A DNA stretch of 5,895 bases from an uncultured Prevotella sp. (GCA_945863825.1 CAMBBY010000103.1:1-5895), one strand, 5' to 3'; counted from the first letter of the stretch, positions 1 through 5,748 are shown. The notes: generated by a model from the letters alone, not told the origin. Made by a program: numbers and translations.

Positions 1-46
1 TACACAAGGAGTATCGTCGGCAGCGTCAGATGTGTATAAGAGACAG
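1..46 (+). other. Nextera i5-side library adapter (artefact)
   Basis: This is not genomic sequence. TACAC (1-5) is the end of the Illumina P5 segment. AAGGAGTA (6-13) matches the i5 index known as S507. TCGTCGGCAGCGTC (14-27) is the Nextera read-1 adapter, and AGATGTGTATAAGAGACAG (28-46) is the 19-bp Tn5 mosaic end. Genomic sequence starts at base 47. A long plus-strand open frame starting inside the adapter (30-1019) begins with the residues MCIRDR, a tell-tale adapter translation, and must not be annotated as a gene. Confidence 0.98.
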
Positions 47-1676
47 GATCGTAGAGGGTTCTTCCGCAACCAGGACAACTGATATACTCGGTCTTGCTGG
101 TACGCAGACGAGCAGCCTGAAGTATTCCAAAAGCAGTCTCATCAATGGTCTGGGCAGGGATGTCGCCATTGTTCATCAACCAGATACCATCGGTCAGACC
201 ATCTATCATCAGCGCACCCATGTCGGCAGCAGCCTCCAACTGGAAGTCGCTCTTCTCTTCTTTGCTGTGCTGGTACATCTGCGCAAAGACAACAGGGTTC
301 TTCAAGCCGGCATTCATCATCTCATGAACCAATGCGCGCTGGTCGCCCAAACGGTTCTGGTGATTGCTGACGCAGATGACTACCACCTCCGGATGATTCT
401 TCAAGCAAGCGATGTATTCTTCGGCAGGAGTACCAAACTGGAGCGTGAGGAACTTGATGTCTGCCTTGATGCTGGCGATGAACGGCATAGCCATAGCAGG
501 GAAGATAGGATAGAGTTTGGCACCTGTAGTCTCAGGCTTGCAGTTGAGGGTCTCATAGACGTTGTAATCTACGATATAGCTCTGTCCCGGCACAAACTGC
601 TTAGGCATCTTTCCACCTATATATATATAGTCGGGTTGTGCATCCTTATTCTCACAAATCGTGCTCTCGCCATTGATACGGTTGCTGATGACTACAGGCA
701 CCTGAGTGCCACCGATATTGCCTACAGCCTCGGTTTCCCGGCGTGTAGGGCGCAACCAGTCGAAAGAAGGACAAGCCGCAGCAGGAATCATCAGCTGCCC
801 CTGTTTTTTTCCGATATAATCCACCAGATGGCGGGCTACAGGAATCTCAGCCGCAGGTTCCTCGCTCAGACTTACTCTCACGGTATCACCGATGCCATCA
901 GCCAGAAGTGCACCGATGCCCACGGCACTCTTGATTCTTCCATCTTCACCTTCGCCGGCTTCGGTAACGCCCAGGTGAAGAGGGTAGTTCATTCCTTCCT
1001 TCTCCATCTCATCCACTAAGAGGCGCATAGAGCGCACCATCACCACGGTATTGGATGACTTGATACTGATGACCACATCGTGGAAATTCTCTTTCTTGCA
1101 GATGCGAAGAAACTCCATGCAACTTTCTACGATGCCTTCCGGAGTATCGCCATAGCGGTTGCGGATGCGGTCGGAGAGCGAACCATGGTTTACGCCGATG
1201 CGGATAGCAGTATGGTTCTCCTTGCAGATATTGAGGAAAGGAACGAAACGTTCCTCAATCTTCTGGAGTTCGTGGGCATATTCCTCGTCAGTATATTCCT
1301 GCTTGATAAACTTGCGGGCAGGATCCACGTAGTTGCCTGGGTTGATACGCACCTTTTCGCAATAGAGTGCAGCTACATCAGCCACATTCGGATTGAAGTG
1401 GATGTCAGCCACGAGCGGAGTGGTGAAACCATCGGCACGGATTCCTGCATTGATATTCTTCATGTTTTCAGCCTCGCGGGAGCCCTGGGTGGTAAAGCGC
1501 ACCAGTTCGCCACCAGCCTTGATGATTTCCTCCGCCTGACGTACACAAGCCTCGGTATCATTGGTATTGGTAGTGGTCATCGACTGGATGCGGATAGGAT
1601 TGTTACCGCCTAAGTCAAGTTCTCCGACATGGGCAACAGAAGAAGCGCGTCGGGTATAATTGAATAAATCTACCAT
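47..1676 (-). CDS. ispG: IspG (GcpE), 4-hydroxy-3-methylbut-2-enyl diphosphate synthase, 3'-truncated by contig end
   Basis: IspG is a cytosolic [4Fe-4S] enzyme of the MEP isoprenoid pathway. It reductively opens 2-C-methyl-D-erythritol 2,4-cyclodiphosphate to give HMBPP. The frame is open from ATG at 1676 to the adapter junction (543 codons) without a stop. It starts MVDLFNYTRR, followed by IRIQSMTTTNTND (residues 28-40), HLGVTEAGEG (234-243) and GDTVRVSLSEEP (263-274), all typical of the TIM-barrel domain. Roughly residues 290-515 form an extra domain absent from the short E. coli type and known in the large IspG of Bacteroidetes, Chlamydiae and plants. The CPGCGR motif (534-539) supplies the first two cluster cysteines, C534 and C537. 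The third cysteine and the catalytic glutamate of the family lie beyond the contig, so roughly 70-100 residues are missing. The truncation is an assembly break at the adapter, not a mutation. It is the last gene of the co-oriented cluster, 48 bp after purE. Confidence 0.96.
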
Positions 1677-1690
1677 AATGTATAAGATGA

Positions 1691-1716
1691 GATATGCCCC
1701 AAGGAAGGGGCATATC
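1691..1716 (-). terminator. Hairpin between purE and ispG, possible terminator or attenuator
   Basis: GATATGCCCC (1691-1700) and GGGGCATATC (1707-1716) form a perfect 10-bp stem with a 6-nt loop. In the minus-strand transcript it begins 8 nt after the purE stop and ends 14 nt before the ispG start codon. The stem has four consecutive G-C pairs at its top, but there is no U run after it (TCATCTTATACATT follows). A classical intrinsic terminator is therefore not fully met. It may instead stabilise the purE 3' end, act as a partial terminator, or affect ispG translation. Confidence 0.5.
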
Positions 1717-1724
1717 AGGATATA

Positions 1725-2231
1725 TTAGTTACATTTATAATCGTATTTGATTTCATGCAGCTCCTTGTTGGCCTTCTCGATTTTTGCATCCAGACCAGCC
1801 TTCCATGCCTGCACCTTCTCTGCCACTTCCTCGTCTCCCAATGCAATCATCTCTGCAGCCAGGATAGCTGCGTTCTGAGCTGCGTTGACACCTACTGTGG
1901 CGATAGGAATGCCAGGAGGCATCTGAATGATACTGAGCATGGCATCCAGACCATCGAGCATACCCTTGATAGGCACACCGATAACTGGCAGCGGTGTTTC
2001 TGCTGCTATCACGCCAGGAAGGGCAGCAGCCATACCTGCAGCGGCGATGATAACCTTCACACCACGGTCTTTAGCTCCTTTGGCAAATGCTGCTACTGCA
2101 TCTGGAGTGCGGTGAGCAGAGAGGGCATTTACCTCAAAAGGAATCTGGTTGTCATTCAACCACTTACATGCTTTTTCCATAACAGGCAGGTCACTGGTAC
2201 TGCCCATGATAATGCTAACTAATGGTTTCAT
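1725..2231 (-). CDS. purE: PurE, N5-carboxyaminoimidazole ribonucleotide mutase
   Basis: PurE acts in de novo purine synthesis. The class I enzyme moves the carboxyl group of N5-CAIR, made by PurK, to carbon 4 to give CAIR, and it works as a cytosolic octamer. The 168-residue length is normal for the family. Visible motifs are GSTSD (10-14) and SAHRTP (38-43, with the catalytic-type histidine H40). They are followed by AAGMAAALPG (64-73), IGVPIKG (84-90) and SIIQMPPGIPIATVGV (100-115). The third motif corresponds to GAGGAAHLPG in E. coli PurE, but its histidine is alanine here (A70). It also does not match the AGRSNAL-type loop of class II PurE. The overall pattern favours class I. No purK is in the window. 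The ATG at 2231 directly precedes the GSTSD-bearing first strand, and the leader is A-rich with no Shine-Dalgarno motif. Confidence 0.96.
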   Translation of the reverse strand: MKPLVSIIMGSTSDLPVMEKACKWLNDNQIPFEVNALSAHRTPDAVAAFAKGAKDRGVKVIIAAAGMAAALPGVIAAETPLPVIGVPIKGMLDGLDAMLSIIQMPPGIPIATVGVNAAQNAAILAAEMIALGDEEVAEKVQAWKAGLDAKIEKANKELHEIKYDYKCN

Positions 2232-2298
2232 TTGCTTTTATATTTAATATTGATAATTTCTCTTATTGTTCTATTCATCTAATGAATGCTCACCTTAC

Positions 2299-2907
2299 TT
2301 ATATAATAAAGAGAGCGCACACTACTCCAACGAGGAATCCTGTTACCACCTGCGCCAACGTATGCTGACGGAGAATCATGCGGGCTGTACCCACCATGCC
2401 AGCCAGCAGGATGACGAATGCCAGCCACCAGATAGGATTGAAGGAAAAGGCAATCGAATAGACTACCAGTCCTCCTGCCACTCCTCCGATGGCTGCCGTG
2501 TGGGTGGAGATCTTCCACCATACATTGATGAGTGCGCATACCATCTGTATCACCAATGCCGCTACCAGGATAATGCTGATAACTCTCGGCGTGTTGCGGT
2601 ATTCCATCAGAAAGAAACAGCCGAAATAGCACAGGATTGATATCAGATAGGGTACGACACGGCGCTCTTTCCTGCCCAATTCCTTGGATGTCCATCCCTG
2701 AAACTTGCGGTATAGGTGTATCAGCAGGGAGGGCATGAGGATGGTGGAGATATACACCATGAGCAGCATCGGTAATTTATATGCCAATGGCAGCAGCGAC
2801 ATATAGCTGAACAGAAACAGAGCCACTAGTCCTACCAAAGGCAGGTAGAAAGGGGTGAAGAGCATGCTCATGATGCGTGCCGCCAATATGATATTTTTCT
2901 CTTTCAT
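2299..2907 (-). CDS. PAP2-superfamily-like integral membrane protein with degenerate active-site motifs
   Basis: This is a 202-residue, very hydrophobic protein with about six or seven membrane segments (roughly residues 10-38, 45-65, 84-102, 108-129, 138-155, 157-173 and 186-202). The C-terminal half resembles the PAP2/lipid phosphatase fold. ISTH (133-136) sits where PSGH (motif C2) belongs. A-R-x5-H-x3-Q-x3-G (175-190) follows the spacing of motif C3, S-R-x5-H-x3-D-x3-G. The candidate nucleophile H182 and R176 are kept, while the serine is alanine and the relay aspartate is glutamine (Q186). A basic stretch at 75-83 (K75-x6-R82) may be the remnant of motif C1. Known PAP2 enzymes hydrolyse lipid phosphates or pyrophosphates such as undecaprenyl diphosphate. 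Whether this one is catalytic is uncertain. The placement beside ispG could hint at isoprenoid lipid metabolism, but that is speculation. The gene starts 43 bp after the rpoN stop. Confidence 0.7.
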   Translation of the reverse strand: MKEKNIILAARIMSMLFTPFYLPLVGLVALFLFSYMSLLPLAYKLPMLLMVYISTILMPSLLIHLYRKFQGWTSKELGRKERRVVPYLISILCYFGCFFLMEYRNTPRVISIILVAALVIQMVCALINVWWKISTHTAAIGGVAGGLVVYSIAFSFNPIWWLAFVILLAGMVGTARMILRQHTLAQVVTGFLVGVVCALFII

Positions 2908-2950
2908 AACAAACTATGTTGTATGTAACCTTTTGTATATTTTCCTGAAT

Positions 2951-4480
2951 TTATTTTCTCAATCGTGCTACCGGGATGCCCAACTGCTCTCTGTATTTAG
3001 CCACGGTGCGTCGTGCAATAGGGAATCCTTTTTCCTTCATGACCTTGGAAATAGCATCATCGCTGAGAGGTTTCTTTTTATCCTCGTTTTCGATGAGGTG
3101 CTGGAGGGCAATCTTGATCTTGCGTGTTGACAGTTCCTCGCCGTCTTCGGTGGTATAGCTGTCTGTAAAGAAGAACTTGAGTGGGAATACGCCCCATTTG
3201 GTCTGTACATATTTCTCGATTCTTACTCGTGAAATGGTACTGATGTCAAGTTTCGTTCTTTCTGCAACATCCTTGAGAATCATCGGCTTGAGGTCAGCCT
3301 CGTCACCATCCAGGAAGAACTGCCTCTGGATGTCGATGATAGCCTTCATGGTGATGATGAGCGTATGTCGGCGCTGCTTGATGGCTTCGATAAAGCCTTG
3401 AGCCTTATCTACTTTCTCCTTGGCATAGAGCAGGGCTTCCTTGTCTTTCCGGCTCATCTGGTCCTTGTGCCTTTTGTAGGTTTCTATCATGTCGGTGAAG
3501 GAAGGAGATACGGTCAGCTCTGGCATATTGCCTCGGTTGAGCGTGAATGTAATGGTTCCGTCATCGGCAGTATCTACGATGAAGTCGGGATTGATCTGCT
3601 GCATGTTTCGTCCGTCAGTCTCGCCAAGCGATGCGCCCGGCTTAGGATTCAACTTGCGTATCTCGTCCTTGAGTGTCTCCAACTGGGTTTCGTTGAGTTC
3701 CAGTCCAGACTTGATTTTATCCCAATGTTTCTTGGTAAATTCGTCGAAATAATCCTCGAATACTTCCTCCATGGTTTTGCGCAGCACTCCCTTAGGCAGT
3801 CTTTTTACCTGCAGCAGCAAGCATTCCTGTAGGCTTCTTCCGCCCACTCCGGCAGGATCGAACGACTGGAGTTTGTGGAGCACATGCTCAATTTCCTTTT
3901 CGCTTACATCAATATTATGGTAGATGATCAGCTCATCGCAGATGCTGTCCAGGTCTTTGCGGAGCAATCCGTCTTCATCCAGCGAACCAATCAGATACTC
4001 CATGATTTGCTTTTCTTTATCCGTGAGTATCTGCATGTCCATCTGTTCCTTCAACTTATCGTAGAAGGAAGTTGTATCGCCATAAACCATTTCCTCGTAG
4101 TCGGCGTTCTGCGTATTATATCTGTCAGTATTGTAGTCGGGCATCTGGTCGTCTTTTCCGATACTTTCCAATGCCTGATCCAGTTCGTCCTTTCTTTCTT
4201 CTTTTTCCGACTGTGCTTCGTAGGCATCGTCTCCAAATTCATCGTCATTACTGTTGTCAGAATCATCCAGAGCCGAACGGTCTTCGTTGCCCTCTCCCAT
4301 GAGTGCATCGTCCGGATTCTCAGTTTCCAAGGCAGGATTATCATCCAGTTCGGCATTGATATTATCCTCCAGTTCGTTGAGCGGCATCTCCAGCATCTTC
4401 ACCTGCAGCATCTGCTGGGCGGAGAGTCGCTGGAGCTGTTGTAGTTTCTGCTCCTGTGTCTGAATGAGTTTTTGAGTCAT
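2951..4480 (-). CDS. rpoN: RpoN, RNA polymerase sigma-54 factor
   Basis: Sigma-54 directs RNA polymerase to -24/-12 promoters and needs an AAA+ enhancer-binding protein to open DNA. The 509-residue protein is full length. Region I is the glutamine/leucine-rich N-terminus (about 1-50), which contacts the activator. Region II (about 51-130) is strongly acidic and low in complexity. The core-binding region includes FDPAGVGGRSLQECLLLQ (207-224). The DNA-binding domain has a helix-turn-helix around 402-420 (LKDVAERTKLDISTISRVR) and KYVQTKWGVFPLKFFF (423-438). It ends with the diagnostic RpoN box ARRTVAKYRE (489-498). No frameshift or missing part is visible. The leader has no Shine-Dalgarno motif, and no convincing promoter is visible in the 79-bp gap upstream, so it is probably co-transcribed with the preceding gene. 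No enhancer-binding protein gene is in the window. Confidence 0.98.
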   Translation of the reverse strand: MTQKLIQTQEQKLQQLQRLSAQQMLQVKMLEMPLNELEDNINAELDDNPALETENPDDALMGEGNEDRSALDDSDNSNDDEFGDDAYEAQSEKEERKDELDQALESIGKDDQMPDYNTDRYNTQNADYEEMVYGDTTSFYDKLKEQMDMQILTDKEKQIMEYLIGSLDEDGLLRKDLDSICDELIIYHNIDVSEKEIEHVLHKLQSFDPAGVGGRSLQECLLLQVKRLPKGVLRKTMEEVFEDYFDEFTKKHWDKIKSGLELNETQLETLKDEIRKLNPKPGASLGETDGRNMQQINPDFIVDTADDGTITFTLNRGNMPELTVSPSFTDMIETYKRHKDQMSRKDKEALLYAKEKVDKAQGFIEAIKQRRHTLIITMKAIIDIQRQFFLDGDEADLKPMILKDVAERTKLDISTISRVRIEKYVQTKWGVFPLKFFFTDSYTTEDGEELSTRKIKIALQHLIENEDKKKPLSDDAISKVMKEKGFPIARRTVAKYREQLGIPVARLRK

Positions 4481-4559
4481 GTTTCGTGTCTTTTAAATAA
4501 GTTCTTTCCAAGTTACTTAAAAAGTTATATCTTCTTATTATTAGAAGTATTTTTCCTAC

Positions 4560-5204
4560 TTACTTGAAGTATTCTTTCAGTTCCAATGCCAGTTTGTAGA
4601 GTTTATCAGGATTTCCGTTTCCATACCGCTGCCAGATTTTGCTGCATGCGTCTATCAGATTGCTGATCACCACATCGTTTCTGTTGAGATATGGGTCGCA
4701 AATCTGGAACACATTCATGGCCTCTACTATCACTTTCGTGCTGGTTTTGATGAGTTTGGCGAGATCAAGGATTTCAGGTGTTTCCGGCACCATGGTGATT
4801 GGTGTGAGCTGGAAATAAAGATCGAGGATGATGATCAGCTTGACGGGAGTGAGCGAAGGCTCGGCTTCGATAGGTTCCCAGTCGTGCTCGAATGATTCCC
4901 TGATGGAAACCCCCTGATAGAATTGTGTTGCATTTCCACATCCTTCCATTTTCTTGAGCAAATGGATATCACGAGCCAACTTTTTAGGGTTGTCTCCATA
5001 TTTATCCCAAAGCCTCTTGATGCGTGGGGTGACCATTCTGAGTTTGAACATCTGTTCGTGGAGAACTTCTGGGGCAATATGCAGCTCCAGAGCCAGATTG
5101 ACCATGCCTTTCGAATAGAGAGGTTTAACGCCCATTGGCTTTTTCTGGTATAATTGCAATAGCAAAAGCCAGTATTCATCTTTCCAAAGAGGATGTTTAG
5201 CCAT
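4560..5204 (-). CDS. Uncharacterised all-alpha protein, 214 aa, possible internal duplication
   Basis: I do not recognise a named family. From ATG at 5204 the protein is 214 residues, cytosolic in character, with no signal peptide or membrane segment and probably all helical. Two halves look related. Residues 16-60 and 127-171 align without gaps over 45 positions (LQLY/LDLY at the start, a shared L-A pair, V-x2-E-x-M near the end, final P). RLWDKYGDNPKKL (64-76) resembles KIWQRYGNGNPDKL (189-202). The start at 5204 is preferred over the longer frame reaching 5330, because a good Bacteroidetes promoter lies at 5222-5252 and the longer frame runs back through it into the terminator hairpin. It is the first gene of the cluster, 79 bp before rpoN. 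The location suggests co-expression with sigma-54 but gives no function. Confidence 0.85.
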   Translation of the reverse strand: MAKHPLWKDEYWLLLLQLYQKKPMGVKPLYSKGMVNLALELHIAPEVLHEQMFKLRMVTPRIKRLWDKYGDNPKKLARDIHLLKKMEGCGNATQFYQGVSIRESFEHDWEPIEAEPSLTPVKLIIILDLYFQLTPITMVPETPEILDLAKLIKTSTKVIVEAMNVFQICDPYLNRNDVVISNLIDACSKIWQRYGNGNPDKLYKLALELKEYFK

Positions 5205-5221
5205 ATTACAACACTTTTCTG

Positions 5222-5252
5222 CAAAAGTACGACTTTTCATCGGTAATACAAA
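5222..5252 (-). promoter_or_regulatory. Bacteroidetes-type promoter for the 214-aa gene and probably rpoN
   Basis: On the minus strand, TTTG (5252-5249), a 19-nt spacer and TACTTTTG (5229-5222) match the primary sigma factor promoter of Bacteroidetes (TTTG-N19-21-TAnnTTTG) at every fixed position. The -7 element ends 17 nt before the ATG at 5204, so the leader would be only about 10-15 nt. This supports the chosen start codon and makes this the likely promoter of the downstream cluster. Confidence 0.8.
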
Positions 5253-5259
5253 ATAAAAA

Positions 5260-5275
5260 TTGGAATTTTTTCCAA
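5260..5275 (-). terminator. Weak secondary terminator-like hairpin
   Basis: TTGGAA (5260-5265) pairs with TTCCAA (5270-5275) around a 4-nt loop. On the minus strand the 6-bp stem is followed directly by the U-rich run TTTTTATTTTG (5259-5249), the end of which is also the -33 element of the next promoter. With only two G-C pairs it is weak. It could back up the strong terminator at 5320-5357. Confidence 0.35.
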
Positions 5276-5310
5276 AAGAAAGACAATAAAATGAGAAATG
5301 AAGTGAGGGG

Positions 5311-5357
5311 AGATAAAAGAAAGTGCGCAAGACTTCTCACGAACTCTTGCGCACTTT
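5311..5357 (-). terminator. Strong intrinsic terminator with GUGA tetraloop
   Basis: AAAGTGCGCAAGA (5320-5332) and TCTTGCGCACTTT (5345-5357) form a perfect 13-bp stem. After one C-C mismatch on the plus strand (G-G in the minus-strand RNA), a further 3 bp (5334-5336 with 5341-5343) close a 4-nt loop. In the minus-strand RNA the loop is GUGA, a GNRA tetraloop closed by C-G, and the stem runs into CTTTTATC. The loop type and the U-rich tail both favour minus-strand use, although the stem could also stop plus-strand transcription. It lies between the candidate structured RNA and the promoter at 5222-5252. Confidence 0.85.
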
Positions 5358-5358
5358 T

Positions 5359-5484
5359 AATGTTATATTCCCAAATTTCTCATAACTCAAAGGAGATTGA
5401 CTTCATTTTAAGTTCCTCTCCATTTCAGAGCCTGAAGCAGGAATTCTGCTACACAGGCGTCATCTTCGTTAGTCCTATAACATT
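5359..5484 (-). other. Folded RNA domain: 9-bp closing stem around two hairpins
   Basis: Stem P1: TATAACATT (5476-5484) and AATGTTATA (5359-5367) are perfect complements over 9 bp and enclose 108 nt. Hairpin P2 (5430-5458): GCCTG/CAGGC, a 1x3 internal loop, AGCAG/CTGCT and a 5-nt loop. Hairpin P3 (5392-5421): GGAGA/TCTCC, a 2x2 internal loop, then one G-U pair plus ACTT/AAGT, and a 6-nt loop. CTC (5386-5388) could also pair with GAG (5428-5430), sharing one base with P2. P1 is separated from the terminator stem by a single nucleotide, so the two helices could stack. The layout resembles a multi-branch riboswitch or sRNA core. The pairing was found by eye and has not been tested energetically. 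Confidence 0.5.
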
Positions 5485-5568
5485 CTTTTTTACCTTTTCA
5501 ACTTAATCCTATTGAACACTGTTAATCTCTGAATAAACAATCTTTTTTTCTACCTTTTCTAATACCTG

Positions 5569-5647
5569 TTACCTAAACTAACAATCTAAAACCTAAAACT
5601 AAACCTAAACAACTAACAATCTTAACCTAAAAACCTAATAACCTTTT
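5569..5647 (-). repeat. C-free RNA leader tract with degenerate repeats
   Basis: For 79 consecutive bases the plus strand has no G, so the minus-strand RNA has no C. The tract contains AACTAACAATCT twice (5576-5587 and 5611-5622), and its core AACAATCT occurs again at 5536-5543. CCTAAA occurs four times (5572, 5592, 5604 and 5626). Read as RNA these are UUUAGG and AGAUUGUU units. Spacing is irregular, so this is neither CRISPR nor a true tandem array. The composition prevents stable hairpins and would leave the RNA single-stranded. Confidence 0.65.
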
Positions 5648-5662
5648 GTCTTATTGACGATG

Positions 5663-5694
5663 CAAAGGTACGACGATTTTCGGTATCTTCCAAA
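5663..5694 (-). promoter_or_regulatory. Bacteroidetes-type promoter of the candidate RNA
   Basis: On the minus strand TTTG (5694-5691), a 20-nt spacer and TACCTTTG (5670-5663) match TTTG-N19-21-TAnnTTTG at all fixed positions. The predicted transcription start is near 5658. The A/T tracts just upstream (5715-5732) might act as an UP-like element. Confidence 0.75.
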
Positions 5695-5730
5695 TCTTTA
5701 GAAGAAAAAGTCTCAAAAAAGCCCTTTTTT

Positions 5731-5744
5731 TTGATGTACATCAA
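5731..5744. promoter_or_regulatory. Perfect FNR-like operator TTGAT-N4-ATCAA
   Basis: TTGATGTACATCAA is a perfect 14-bp palindrome and matches the classical FNR-box form TTGAT-N4-ATCAA. It is centred about 80 bp upstream of the predicted start of the candidate RNA. Crp/Fnr-family regulators exist in Bacteroidetes, but their site preferences vary, so the binding protein is not known. The half site ACATCAA recurs at 5761-5767. Confidence 0.45.
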
Positions 5745-5748
5745 CTAT

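Larger units (their letters stand above)
5311..5658 (-). ncRNA. Candidate structured small RNA (about 350 nt), unrecognised
   Basis: A minus-strand unit runs from a Bacteroidetes promoter (5663-5694) to a strong terminator (5320-5357). No ORF longer than a few codons is open on that strand: the ATGs present are followed by stops within about 1-8 codons. The RNA would have two parts. The first is a C-poor, apparently unfolded leader (about 5485-5658), and the second is a compact folded domain (5359-5484) directly abutting the terminator. I see none of the hallmark motifs of tmRNA, RNase P RNA or SRP RNA, and no 6S-like long rod. The alternative is a 5' leader with a regulatory terminator controlling the 214-aa gene and rpoN, although that gene has its own promoter downstream. 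The transcription start (~5658) and end (~5311) are estimates. Confidence 0.55.

Noticed and set aside
619..630. TA-dinucleotide run as a regulatory or recombination site
   Set aside because: It lies inside ispG and encodes a normal Y-I-Y-I strand in frame.
30..1019. Long plus-strand open frame of 329 codons starting MCIRDR
   Set aside because: The start lies in the Nextera adapter, and the rest is antisense to a clear ispG reading frame.
2273..2287. Inverted repeat ATTCAT-N3-ATGAAT upstream of purE
   Set aside because: It is all A/T except one pair per arm with a 3-nt loop. This is expected by chance in A/T-rich spacers. No PurR-like or riboswitch-like (guanine/PRPP) sequence was recognised there.
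4531..4547. Hairpin CTTCT-N7-AGAAG between the 214-aa gene and rpoN
   Set aside because: The stem is 5 bp with few G-C pairs and no U run, so it is too weak to call a terminator. No good promoter match was found in the same gap.
5205..5330. N-terminal extension of the 214-residue protein to an upstream ATG at 5330
   Set aside because: The extension would run through the promoter at 5222-5252 and start inside the terminator stem, and its composition is unlike the rest of the protein.
5291..5506. Plus-strand open frame of 71 codons across the intergenic region
   Set aside because: It crosses the terminator hairpin and the folded RNA domain, has no promoter and has no recognisable protein character.
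5536..5640. CRISPR array or telomere-like tandem repeat (CCTAAA, AACAATCT units)
   Set aside because: Units are short, irregularly spaced (12-35 bp) and imperfect, without spacers of constant length.
5311..5658. Known housekeeping RNA (tmRNA, RNase P RNA, SRP RNA, 6S RNA) or tRNA
   Set aside because: There is no tRNA-like end or tag ORF, no conserved RNase P core motifs, no SRP GGAAGCAGC-type loop, no 6S-like long interrupted rod and no cloverleaf.
5715..5732. A6-GCCC-T8 tract as a terminator for an upstream gene
   Set aside because: The possible stem is only A-T pairs around a tetraloop. It is more likely part of an A/T-rich promoter-upstream region, though a weak terminator cannot be excluded.
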